From contig CAYSRC010000019.1 of NCBI GenBank assembly GCA_964433495.1, positions 1 to 41,330 on the forward strand: 41,330 nt of DNA, in the 5' to 3' direction. This DNA comes from CAYSRC01 sp964433495 (lineage in GTDB: Bacteria; Bacillota; Clostridia; Oscillospirales; Ruminococcaceae). Below, one piece after another: positions 8,042 to 14,772 of the stretch. How positions within the stretch are numbered: the stretch's first letter is position 1; the number at the start of each line of letters is the position of its first letter. The position numbers and the translations under genes are program-made. The notes under the pieces are model-generated. The model searched no databases and was not told the DNA's origin. It saw only the letters and a list, made by a program, of their open reading frames with translations.

Positions 8042-9049
8042 TTACAGCTCGGCGAAGTACTTGATGGTGCGGACCATCTGGCTGGTGTAGCTGTTCTCGT
8101 TGTCGTACCAGGACACGACCTGCACCTGATAGGTGTCGTCGTCGATCTTGGAGACCATCGTCTGGGTCGCGTCAAACAGCGAGCCGTAGGTGATGCCGAC
8201 GATGTCCTTGGACACCAGCGGCTCCTCGGTGTAGCCGAACGAGTCGTTGGAGGCGGCCTTCATGGCGGCGTTTATGCTGTCCTTGGTGACGTCCTTGCCC
8301 TTGACGACCGCGACGAGAATGGTGGTCGAGCCGGTGGGCACGGGCACGCGCTGCGCGGAGCCGATGAGCTTGCCGTTGAGCTCGGGGATGACAAGGCCGA
8401 TCGCCTTGGCCGCGCCCGTCGAGTTGGGGACGATGTTCTCAGCGGCGGCGCGGGCACGGCGCAGGTCTCCCTTGCGGTGCGGGCCGTCGAGGACCATCTG
8501 GTCGCCGGTGTAGGCGTGGACGGTGGTCATGATGCCGCTGACGATGGGCGCGTACTTGTTGAGCGCGTCGGCCATCGGCGCAAGGCAGTTGGTCGTGCAG
8601 GATGCGGCCGAGATGACGGTGTCGTCCTTGCTGAGGGTCTTCTCGTTGACCGAGTAGACGATGGTCGGCAGGTCGCTGCCCGCGGGAGCGGAGATGACGA
8701 CCTTCTTCGCGCCCGCCTTGAGGTGCGCGGAGGCCTTCTCTTTGGAGGTGTAGAAGCCGGTGCACTCGAGCACGACGTCGACATCCAGCTTGCCCCAGGG
8801 AAGATCGGCGGCGTCCTTCTCGCTGTAGATGCGGATCTCCTTGCCGTCGACAACGATGGAATCCTCTTTGGCTTCGACCGTGTGGCCGTCATAGCGGCCC
8901 TGCGCGGAGTCATACTTGAGCAGGTGCGCGAGCATCTTCGGGTCGGTGAGGTCGTTTATCGCGACAACCTCGTAACCCTCGGCGACATGCATCTGACGGA
9001 AAGCAAGACGACCGATGCGGCCGAAGCCGTTAATGGCAACTTTGATCAT
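8042..9049 (-). CDS. gap: Glyceraldehyde-3-phosphate dehydrogenase
   Basis: The 335-residue enzyme converts glyceraldehyde 3-phosphate, phosphate and NAD+ to 1,3-bisphosphoglycerate in glycolysis. The N-terminus MIKVAINGFGRIGRL is the NAD-binding fold, with Asp33 (AINDL) typical of NAD-specific forms. The active-site signature SAASCTTNCLAP has Cys151 as nucleophile. The sequence ends with the usual WYDNENSYTSQMVRT segment. The frame is open upstream to 9274, but the ATG at 9049 fits the family N-terminus, has GGGGG about eight bases ahead and lies behind a clear promoter (9090-9118). It is a single-gene unit with its own terminator; phosphoglycerate kinase and other glycolytic genes are not adjacent. 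Confidence 0.97.
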   Translation of the reverse strand: MIKVAINGFGRIGRLAFRQMHVAEGYEVVAINDLTDPKMLAHLLKYDSAQGRYDGHTVEAKEDSIVVDGKEIRIYSEKDAADLPWGKLDVDVVLECTGFYTSKEKASAHLKAGAKKVVISAPAGSDLPTIVYSVNEKTLSKDDTVISAASCTTNCLAPMADALNKYAPIVSGIMTTVHAYTGDQMVLDGPHRKGDLRRARAAAENIVPNSTGAAKAIGLVIPELNGKLIGSAQRVPVPTGSTTILVAVVKGKDVTKDSINAAMKAASNDSFGYTEEPLVSKDIVGITYGSLFDATQTMVSKIDDDTYQVQVVSWYDNENSYTSQMVRTIKYFAEL

Positions 9050-9089
9050 TTTGATTATCCCCCGTTTTATTGAAAATTTACTTGGCTTC

Positions 9090-9118
9090 ATTATATCAAA
9101 CCCCATGTCAAAATTCAA
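9090..9118 (-). promoter_or_regulatory. Promoter of gap
   Basis: TTGAAT (9113-9118) and a consensus TATAAT (9090-9095) on the minus strand are exactly 17 bases apart, 40 bases upstream of the start codon. Confidence 0.75.
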
Positions 9119-9267
9119 TACCCGCCCGCGGCCGAAGCGCCCGAAAAAAGCGCCGTTCGGCGGGGTGCGGCTGCGGGCGGCGCCCCCGCGGCATACGCCT
9201 CGCTTTTTTCCCCCCGTCCCCCTATGCCGGGGCCCGCGCGCCCGCCCTCGCCCGTTTTCCCTAAAAT

Positions 9268-9297
9268 TTGACAAAAAAACCGCAATCGTTGTACTAT
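9268..9297 (+). promoter_or_regulatory. Promoter of the LytTR two-component operon
   Basis: A consensus TTGACA (9268-9273) is followed after 18 bases by TACTAT (9292-9297), ending 70 bases before the GTG start at 9368. The GC-rich stretch between gap's promoter and this one (9119-9267) shows nothing else recognisable. Confidence 0.65.
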
Positions 9298-9367
9298 TAC
9301 AAGGTAGCCGTCAAAAACGCTCCGTGCGCTTTTTGCAGCGGACAACAAAAACGAAGGGGGCCTCACC

Positions 9368-10126
9368 GTGTACCGAATTGCGGTCTGCGACGACGACGCG
9401 CTGCACAGAAAATACATCATCGACACGATCCGGCTGCGCGCGGACGCGGGAGATTACGCCGTCGAGGAATTTGAGGGCGGCGAGGCGTTTCTGAGCGCCG
9501 ACTGCAAGCCGCTGCCGTTCGACATCGTGCTCATGGACATAAAACTCACGGGCGAAAACGGCATCGAGGTGTGCAAGCGGCTGTGCGACGAAAACCCCGA
9601 CTGTCAGATCATCTTCGTCAGCGGATACCGCTCGTACGCGATTGAGGCGCACGACGTCGACCACGTGTGGTATGTGTACAAGCCCGAGATCCGCGCAAAG
9701 CTGCCGCTCGCGCTCGACCGTGCGATAAAAAACATAGAGAACAACCGCGGCGGGCGCATCGCGGTCAAGAGCAAGGGGGTGGTCGCGCACCTCCCCATTC
9801 GAGACATCCTGTATTTTGAACAAAAGGGCAGAATAGCGAACGTGGTCACCAAGCGCGGCGTCTACACCGAGTACCGCAAGATAGGCGAGTACGCCGACGA
9901 GCTCGCGGGCGCGAACTTTGTGCAGTGCCACAAGAGCTTTGTCGTCAACATGGACGAGGCCGCGACGATACGGCGCACCTCCATCGAGATGTCGGACGGC
10001 AGGGACATCTCGGTCAGCAGAACCTTTTCGGGCAACGTCGAGCGATGGATTGCGGGGCGCTCTCACCGCGCCCCCGCCCGCGGGGATGCGGCGCAAAAAT
10101 CACTGCGGAACGGGGATGAGGCTTAA
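9368..10126 (+). CDS. LytTR-family response regulator (AgrA/ComE-like)
   Basis: A 252-residue DNA-binding response regulator. The receiver domain (about 1-125) has the acidic pocket Asp8-Asp9, the phosphoacceptor Asp57 (VLMDIKL) and the Lys of the YKPE motif. The LytTR DNA-binding domain (about 135-240) contains the typical DILYFEQKGRIANVVT and FVQCHKSFVVNMD stretches. LytTR regulators usually bind paired direct repeats upstream of their targets. The start is a GTG at 9368 behind AAGGGGG. The gene is three bases upstream of the sensor kinase, so the two form one operon. In Agr systems the kinase senses a processed peptide, but no AgrB/AgrD-like genes are visible nearby, so the signal and targets are unknown. 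Confidence 0.9.
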   Translation: MYRIAVCDDDALHRKYIIDTIRLRADAGDYAVEEFEGGEAFLSADCKPLPFDIVLMDIKLTGENGIEVCKRLCDENPDCQIIFVSGYRSYAIEAHDVDHVWYVYKPEIRAKLPLALDRAIKNIENNRGGRIAVKSKGVVAHLPIRDILYFEQKGRIANVVTKRGVYTEYRKIGEYADELAGANFVQCHKSFVVNMDEAATIRRTSIEMSDGRDISVSRTFSGNVERWIAGRSHRAPARGDAAQKSLRNGDEA

Positions 10127-10129
10127 CCT

Positions 10130-11482
10130 ATGGACATTCCGTTTTTTGACCCGTCATTTTGGCTGCGGCAAACCCTCAACAACTTTTGCGGCGTCGTCGC
10201 GATCTTCTTCTTTTCCGGCTTCTTCAAATGGCGCGAGCCGTACAAGAGCCGCAAGCTCGCGGTGCACCTCGTCAGCTTTTTCTTCACCCTCGCGCTCGGG
10301 CTTGCGCGGGGCGTGCCCGCGCTCAACACCCCCGTCCCGTTCTACCTCAACACCGTGCTCTACTTTGCCTTTCAGATAGCGCTTTTGATGAAGTGCTTTG
10401 AGGGCGGGGCGGGCTTCAAGCTGTTGGTGTTCTTCATGAACAAACTCATCGAGTCGGTTTTGGTGATGCTGAGCTACAGCCTGATAAACGAGCTGTTCCC
10501 CACCCTCAACGAGGTTCCCTACGGCCTCGGGACGCCGACCGAAATCCTTTTGGGTTATACGATAATCAACGTCCTCGACATCCTCTTTTCGGTTCTGTTC
10601 GTCGCGGTTTTCGGAAGCCTTAAAAAGATAGGGATCAGGATCCCGCAGCGCCTGTTCTTTGTGCTCATCCCCCTCTCGCAGATGATCCTGCTCGTCCCGG
10701 TTTTGGTGTACGCGGTGACCGAATTTTCAGCCAAAGAGCTCTATCCGGTCTTTCTGTGCTGTCTTGCGGGGTTGGTGTGCGCCTGCATCGGAGACCTTCA
10801 GCTGTTTATCGCGCTGCAAAGGCTGCGCGAAAACGCCGAGCTCGAGGCGCAGGTCAAGGTCAACGAGATACAGCAGCAGTACTACGACATGCTTGAGCAG
10901 CAGCAACAGCAGATACGCGAGATGCAGCACGACATCAACAACCACCTGACGACGATACAGTCCCTCGTCGGCTCGACCGACGGCTCCGAGCAGGCGCGGT
11001 ACTATTCGGAAAACCTCGACAAGCGGTACGACCTCACCAGGCTCGACTACTGTGAAAACCGTGTGCTCAACGCGCTGCTTGTGAACAAGGCGGCGGCCTG
11101 CGCCCGCGCGGGGATCAAAGCGGAATTTGAGGTCTCGCTGGGTTCCCCGACGTTTGTGTCGGACGTTGAGCTCGTGAGCCTAATCTCAAATCTTTTAGAC
11201 AACGCTGCCGCCTCGGCAGCGTTGTCCGATGACGCGTTCCTTATGTTCTGCGCATCGGAGCAAAAGGGCGTCATCGCGCTCTCGTGCGAAAACTCGGTCT
11301 CGGACCCGGGGCGTCAGAGAAGTAGGCGCGACGGCAAGATGACCCACGGAAACGGGCTTAAGATCATAAAACGCATCGCGTCGGCCTACGGCGGCAGGCC
11401 CGACGTCTCACTCGAGAACGGGGTTTACCGCGTCTCCCTCACGCTGTACGACCCCGCCGCAGCGGACGCGCGGCACGCATAA
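10130..11482 (+). CDS. GHKL-type sensor histidine kinase (AgrC-like)
   Basis: This 450-residue kinase has about six hydrophobic segments in its first 225 residues, an Agr/Com-type sensor region. A Gln-rich coiled linker follows (QQQYYDMLEQQQQQIREMQ), then the phospho-acceptor His267 in MQHDINNHL. The ATPase domain has the N-box SNLLDNAA (Asn354, Asn358) and the G-box HGNGLKIIKRIA. It should phosphorylate the LytTR regulator encoded three bases upstream. The signal is unknown. The DNA coding the N-box holds a perfect 12-bp inverted repeat (11198-11226). The operon ends at the terminator at 11558-11607. Confidence 0.9.
   Translation: MDIPFFDPSFWLRQTLNNFCGVVAIFFFSGFFKWREPYKSRKLAVHLVSFFFTLALGLARGVPALNTPVPFYLNTVLYFAFQIALLMKCFEGGAGFKLLVFFMNKLIESVLVMLSYSLINELFPTLNEVPYGLGTPTEILLGYTIINVLDILFSVLFVAVFGSLKKIGIRIPQRLFFVLIPLSQMILLVPVLVYAVTEFSAKELYPVFLCCLAGLVCACIGDLQLFIALQRLRENAELEAQVKVNEIQQQYYDMLEQQQQQIREMQHDINNHLTTIQSLVGSTDGSEQARYYSENLDKRYDLTRLDYCENRVLNALLVNKAAACARAGIKAEFEVSLGSPTFVSDVELVSLISNLLDNAAASAALSDDAFLMFCASEQKGVIALSCENSVSDPGRQRSRRDGKMTHGNGLKIIKRIASAYGGRPDVSLENGVYRVSLTLYDPAAADARHA
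11198..11226. repeat. Perfect 12-bp inverted repeat inside the kinase gene
   Basis: GACAACGCTGCC (11198-11209) is mirrored exactly at 11215-11226 around a five-base loop. It spans codons 357-366 (DNAAASAALS) of the kinase and has no T-tract. Confidence 0.85.
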
Positions 11483-11557
11483 AGAGGACGGGCGCTCTTG
11501 CCTGCCTTGCCGCTCCCGCACCGCCCGAGTGCGAAAAACATACCCCCAAAAACAAGC

Positions 11558-11607
11558 AAGAGCGCTTCCCCGAAACGACCTGTTCCGGGGAAGCGCTCTT
11601 ATCTTTT
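11558..11607. terminator. Bidirectional intrinsic terminator between the kinase operon and the convergent CmpB-type operon
   Basis: A perfect 15-bp stem (11558-11572 with 11586-11600) has a 13-base loop. On the plus strand TATCTTTTT follows; on the minus strand GCTTGTTTTT follows. Confidence 0.88.
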
Positions 11608-11696
11608 TCGGTCGGCGGCGGGGCGCACCCCGCCGCGCAACGCGTTTAAAAAGCCGTCGGCCTTTGACACGCCCGCCGCGGCAAAACGCGCCGCCG

Positions 11697-11867
11697 TCAG
11701 TTCTGCTTTTTGACGACGCTGTACTCCCCCTCGTCCCGGCGGTAGTACGGGCAGCCGCCCCCGCCCCCCGACATCATCCTGTACATGTCGTCCTCATCGA
11801 GGTCGGCCGAGCACACAAAACACGCCGCCTCGTCGTCATAGACAAAGTAAACGCATCCCTCGCACAC
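11697..11867 (-). CDS. Small Cys-rich protein, DUF6472-like
   Basis: This 56-residue ORF is too short for many gene callers. It reads MCEGCVYFVYDDEAACFVC (start GTG), an acidic middle with DLDEDDMYRMM, a five-glycine run, and CPYYRRDEGEYSVVKKQN. Cysteines at 2, 5, 16, 19 and 39 suggest metal binding. From memory it matches a small conserved clostridial family now called DUF6472, of unknown function. The GTG (11867-11865) overlaps the TAG of the upstream gene by one base, and GGAGG lies about ten bases ahead within that gene, so translation is coupled. The family name is from memory; that the gene is real is supported by the coupling, the ribosome site and the Cys pattern. Confidence 0.75.
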   Translation of the reverse strand: MCEGCVYFVYDDEAACFVCSADLDEDDMYRMMSGGGGGCPYYRRDEGEYSVVKKQN

Positions 11868-12754
11868 TATCTGTCGTCCTCCATCCTCTTTTTAATCGCT
11901 TTTGCAAGCTCCGAGATCCTCTCGTGCATCCGCTCGGGGTCGATCCTGTCAAGCTGCGGGAACGCCCGGCTCAGCCGCTTTGAGGCAGGCGGCTCGCTGT
12001 CCGCAAGCTCCTTGAGGCGCGCGAGCAGGGCGTCGCCCCGCTCCTTTATGCCGCCGACCGCCTCCCGAAGCTCTCCGCGCCGCTTTTCAAGCCGCTCGCC
12101 GGCCGCCGCCTTTATGTCCTCAAGGCTCCCGCGGTTTTTCTCAAACCTGTCCGCCGCCTCCATCGCACCCTCGGCGAGCCTTTCGCCCACCGCGTCGGAC
12201 ACCGTGCGCAGCCTGCGCTCGAGCTCGTCTATCTCCTTAATTCTGCCCCCGAGCTTGACAAGGCTCATCACGGTGAGCGTCCCGTCGACCGCGAACACCG
12301 CGCCGAGACAGCACAGCAGCACGCCGCCGATCTTCACGGGCAGCAGCGCCACCGCCCCCGCGACGAGGGGGTGCACAAGATAGACCACCGCGAGGCACGC
12401 CGCACCCCACAGCAGCGAAAAGGGCAGGCACACATACCCCATTATGTTGAGCGGCGTTCTCGAATAGTCCCACCACTTTTGATGAAACACCTTCTCGAGC
12501 ACAAAGCCCGTCACAAACTCGAGCAGCGAGGTCACCGCCACCGCGCCCGCAAAGGTGAGCGCCGCGCTCTGCTTGATCGGCTCGAGGCAGAGCAGCACCG
12601 ACACCGCGCCGAAGCCGTAGATCGGGCAGACGGGGCCGCACAAAAACCCCCTGTTGACAAATTTTCGGTGCTTGACCGCGGCGAACATCACCTCGGCACA
12701 CCAGCCGAAAAAGGCGTAGATAAAGACATACCAAACGATTTCATACAGCGTCAT
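11867..12754 (-). CDS. CmpB-family membrane protein ('putative ABC transporter permease')
   Basis: A 295-residue protein whose N-terminal 170 residues match the CmpB family (PF06541): YAFFGWCAEVMFAAVKHRKFVNRGFLCGPVCPIYGFGA is the recurrent signature, followed by four or five further hydrophobic segments. The last 125 residues are a charged, Glu/Arg/Lys-rich helix, likely coiled coil (EKRRGELREAVGGIKERGD). Despite the common database name, no ATPase or binding protein is adjacent, so a transport role is unproven. The frame is open to 12841, but the ATG at 12754 follows GGAGGAG and starts at the family N-terminus. It is translationally coupled to the small Cys-rich gene downstream. A possible promoter (TTGCGC, 18 bases, GATAAT at 12861-12866) lies upstream on the minus strand. 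Confidence 0.85.
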   Translation of the reverse strand: MTLYEIVWYVFIYAFFGWCAEVMFAAVKHRKFVNRGFLCGPVCPIYGFGAVSVLLCLEPIKQSAALTFAGAVAVTSLLEFVTGFVLEKVFHQKWWDYSRTPLNIMGYVCLPFSLLWGAACLAVVYLVHPLVAGAVALLPVKIGGVLLCCLGAVFAVDGTLTVMSLVKLGGRIKEIDELERRLRTVSDAVGERLAEGAMEAADRFEKNRGSLEDIKAAAGERLEKRRGELREAVGGIKERGDALLARLKELADSEPPASKRLSRAFPQLDRIDPERMHERISELAKAIKKRMEDDR

Positions 12755-12907
12755 CAAAAAACTCCTCCGACAGATGCGGACCTCAAAGCGGCCCCCAAAG
12801 CCCGCGGCGTCTGAAAACGCCCAAAGGCACGCGCGCCGCACCGTGCGGCGTCACACCCTCATTATCCCACCCTTTGCCCCCTTTGCGCAATCAACACATC
12901 CGCCTTG

Positions 12908-12938
12908 TTGTAACATTTTGACGCCTTTTGAATATTAT
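12908..12938 (+). promoter_or_regulatory. Tentative promoter of the holin-like/endolysin pair
   Basis: TTGTAA (12908-12913) and the AT-rich AATATTATAT block, with TATTAT at 12933-12938, lie 62 or more bases before the start at 13000. Spacing is 17-19 bases depending on the -10 chosen. Confidence 0.35.
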
Positions 12939-12999
12939 ATCTCGGGCGGCAAAGCGCCGTCCAACGCTGACAAAACCAAAATTCGAGGGCGGTGATCGG

Positions 13000-13722
13000 A
13001 TGGACTTTCTGTGCACGGCCGCATCGTGCAAGGCTTTTACGGCGTTCGCGGCCTTTGCCTTTGTGTATGTCTCGGACATTCTTTTGGGCGTCATCAACAA
13101 CGTGGTGATCAAGGGGCAGCCCTTCGCATGGCGCAGGCTCTTCAACTCGTTTGTAAAGGTCGTCGTGGGGGCGCTTGTGCTCGCGGCGCTCGTCACCGCC
13201 GAGCTGCTTGCAGGCAGGCTCGAGCTGCCCGTCTCGCAGGACACCGTCGGCCTCGTCACGCTCACCGCCTTTGTGCTGCTGTTTTGGCAGGGCTTCCGGG
13301 AGGGCGTGACGGGCATCTATCAAAAGCTGCGCAGCATGTTCGGCATCAAGGGGGCCGAAACCCCCGTGTCGGGCACGGCTGAGGATCCCGTCGGGCAGGA
13401 GACGCCCTCAGCCGAAGCATCCGCCGAGCCGCTCGCCGACGGGGACGTCGGAGCCCTGCACTTCGGTGTCGGCGCACCGGCCGAGTCATCCGCAGAGCCG
13501 GCCGACGACGGGGGCAGCGGCGCGCTTCGCTTTGATGTCGGCGCACCGACCGAGGCCGCCCCGCCCGCGGCCGGCGGGGCGGCGCAGCCCGAACAGGACA
13601 ACGCGGACGTCCCCGACGGGCGGGCACAAGCCCTTGAGGGCGGAGGCGTCGAGTTCCTCGACGACGAGGACGCGGGCGTCCCCTCGCTCGACTTTGAGAT
13701 AAAGGACGGTGAGCAGGCATGA
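13000..13722 (+). CDS. Holin-like small membrane protein with acidic low-complexity tail
   Basis: This 240-residue protein has three hydrophobic segments in its first 110 residues (about 6-30, 48-68 and 80-98). The arrangement resembles phage holins of the TIGR01593/Phage_holin_4 type: SDILLGVINNVV after the first helix, and FREGVTGIYQKLRSMFGIK closing the membrane domain. Residues about 120-240 are Ala/Pro/Glu/Asp-rich, with an imperfect internal duplication (GALHFGVGAPAE and GALRFDVGAPTE). Such a tail is not usual for holins. The ATG at 13000 is preceded by GAGGGCGGTGAT. The stop overlaps the start of the M23 endolysin-like gene (ATGA), the classical holin-endolysin order. No other phage gene is present. 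Holin function is inferred from topology and partner only. Confidence 0.6.
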   Translation: MDFLCTAASCKAFTAFAAFAFVYVSDILLGVINNVVIKGQPFAWRRLFNSFVKVVVGALVLAALVTAELLAGRLELPVSQDTVGLVTLTAFVLLFWQGFREGVTGIYQKLRSMFGIKGAETPVSGTAEDPVGQETPSAEASAEPLADGDVGALHFGVGAPAESSAEPADDGGSGALRFDVGAPTEAAPPAAGGAAQPEQDNADVPDGRAQALEGGGVEFLDDEDAGVPSLDFEIKDGEQA

Positions 13723-14537
13723 GTATGCGGATGCCGCTCGACTACATCGGGATCGTAAGGGGCTTCGGGGGGTCCCACAAGGGCATCGACTTCGGCTGGA
13801 ACTCGGGCTACGGCGGGCCCCACCACCCCGTGCTCGCCGCCGACGCGGGCACCGTGAAGACCGTCGTCAAGAGCTCGCGCAACAACTACTCGGAGTACCT
13901 CGCGGGGCGCGAACGCGCGATGTACGGCACCTATATCATCCTCAGCCACCCGGGCGGGCTTGAGACGGTGTACGGGCACCTCGACGCAGGCTCGGTGGCG
14001 GTGAGCACCGGCAGCAGCGTCGCCCGCGGCCAGCGCATTGCCGTCATGGGCAACACCGGCACGTCGTCGGGGTATCATCTGCACTTTGAGGTGCGCGAAA
14101 ACGGCGTCAAGCGCGACGGCCTGCAATACCTGCGGGTCGCCGCGGGGCAGACGGTCAGCCCCTCGAGCGCGCTCAGAGACAGCATACGGTACGAGCAGAC
14201 GCCCCTCGCCCCGGTGGGCGAGCCCGAAGCGCGCGATCCCTCGCGCGAGCAGGTGCTCGTCGTCACCGAGGTACTGCGCGCGCGCTCGAGTCCCACCCTC
14301 GCCGACAACGTCATGGGCTATGTCAAGCCGGGCTACTACCCGCTGCTCGAAACGCGCGACATGCGCGCCGAAAAGAGCAACGGATACCTGTGGTACCGCG
14401 CCGCCCAAAACTTCTGGTTCGCGCGGGTGGACGGCGTCACCGTCATCCCCGCCGAGGAGACGTCGGGGGACGACCTCTCGGCCGCCGACTGGCGGCGGGT
14501 CTACGACATCGCCAAAAAGCACATAGCCGAGCCGTGA
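13719..14537 (+). CDS. M23 metallopeptidase with SH3-like domain, endolysin-like
   Basis: This 272-residue predicted peptidoglycan endopeptidase has no signal peptide, as expected for an enzyme released through a holin. The LytM/M23 domain occupies about 8-145, with zinc ligands His20 and Asp24 (SHKGIDFG) and the HLH motif His120/His122 (YHLHFEVREN); YGHL also fits. A bacterial SH3-like domain follows (about 185-255: VLRARSSPTLADNVMGYVKPG, ending NGYLWYRA and FWFARVDG), probably a wall-binding module. The ATG overlaps the stop of the holin-like gene by four bases, so the two are coupled. The absence of tail, capsid or integrase genes suggests a phage remnant or an adopted lysis cassette. Confidence 0.82.
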   Translation: MSMRMPLDYIGIVRGFGGSHKGIDFGWNSGYGGPHHPVLAADAGTVKTVVKSSRNNYSEYLAGRERAMYGTYIILSHPGGLETVYGHLDAGSVAVSTGSSVARGQRIAVMGNTGTSSGYHLHFEVRENGVKRDGLQYLRVAAGQTVSPSSALRDSIRYEQTPLAPVGEPEARDPSREQVLVVTEVLRARSSPTLADNVMGYVKPGYYPLLETRDMRAEKSNGYLWYRAAQNFWFARVDGVTVIPAEETSGDDLSAADWRRVYDIAKKHIAEP

Positions 14538-14660
14538 GGGGGCCGCGGTCTTCCCCCGTCCCCCTTTCGCCCGACGCCCCGCCCCCCGCGTTTCACCTGA
14601 ATATCCGCGGGGGAGCCGTTGACACGGTGTTTATCCCCTTCACCCCGCCCTGCCCCTCCC

Positions 14661-14689
14661 TTGAATATCGCGCCGCGATGGGATATCAT
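14661..14689 (+). promoter_or_regulatory. Promoter of addBA
   Basis: TTGAAT (14661-14666) and TATCAT (14684-14689) are 17 bases apart, about 83 bases before the addB start. Confidence 0.55.
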
Positions 14690-14772
14690 TTGTATAGATT
14701 AAAAACATCAAGCGCCGGGGCCGAGGCAGGGACGCCTTAAGCCCGGATGCGCGGCGCGCGGCGGAGGAAAAG

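Noticed and set aside
9090..9109. TTGACA followed by TATAAT on the minus strand upstream of gap
   Set aside because: The two are only ten bases apart. TTGAAT with 17-base spacing to the same TATAAT is the workable pair.
13000..14537. A resident prophage around the lysis-like genes
   Set aside because: Flanking genes (CmpB-type operon, addAB) are chromosomal housekeeping genes, and no integrase, capsid, tail or attachment-site repeat was seen.
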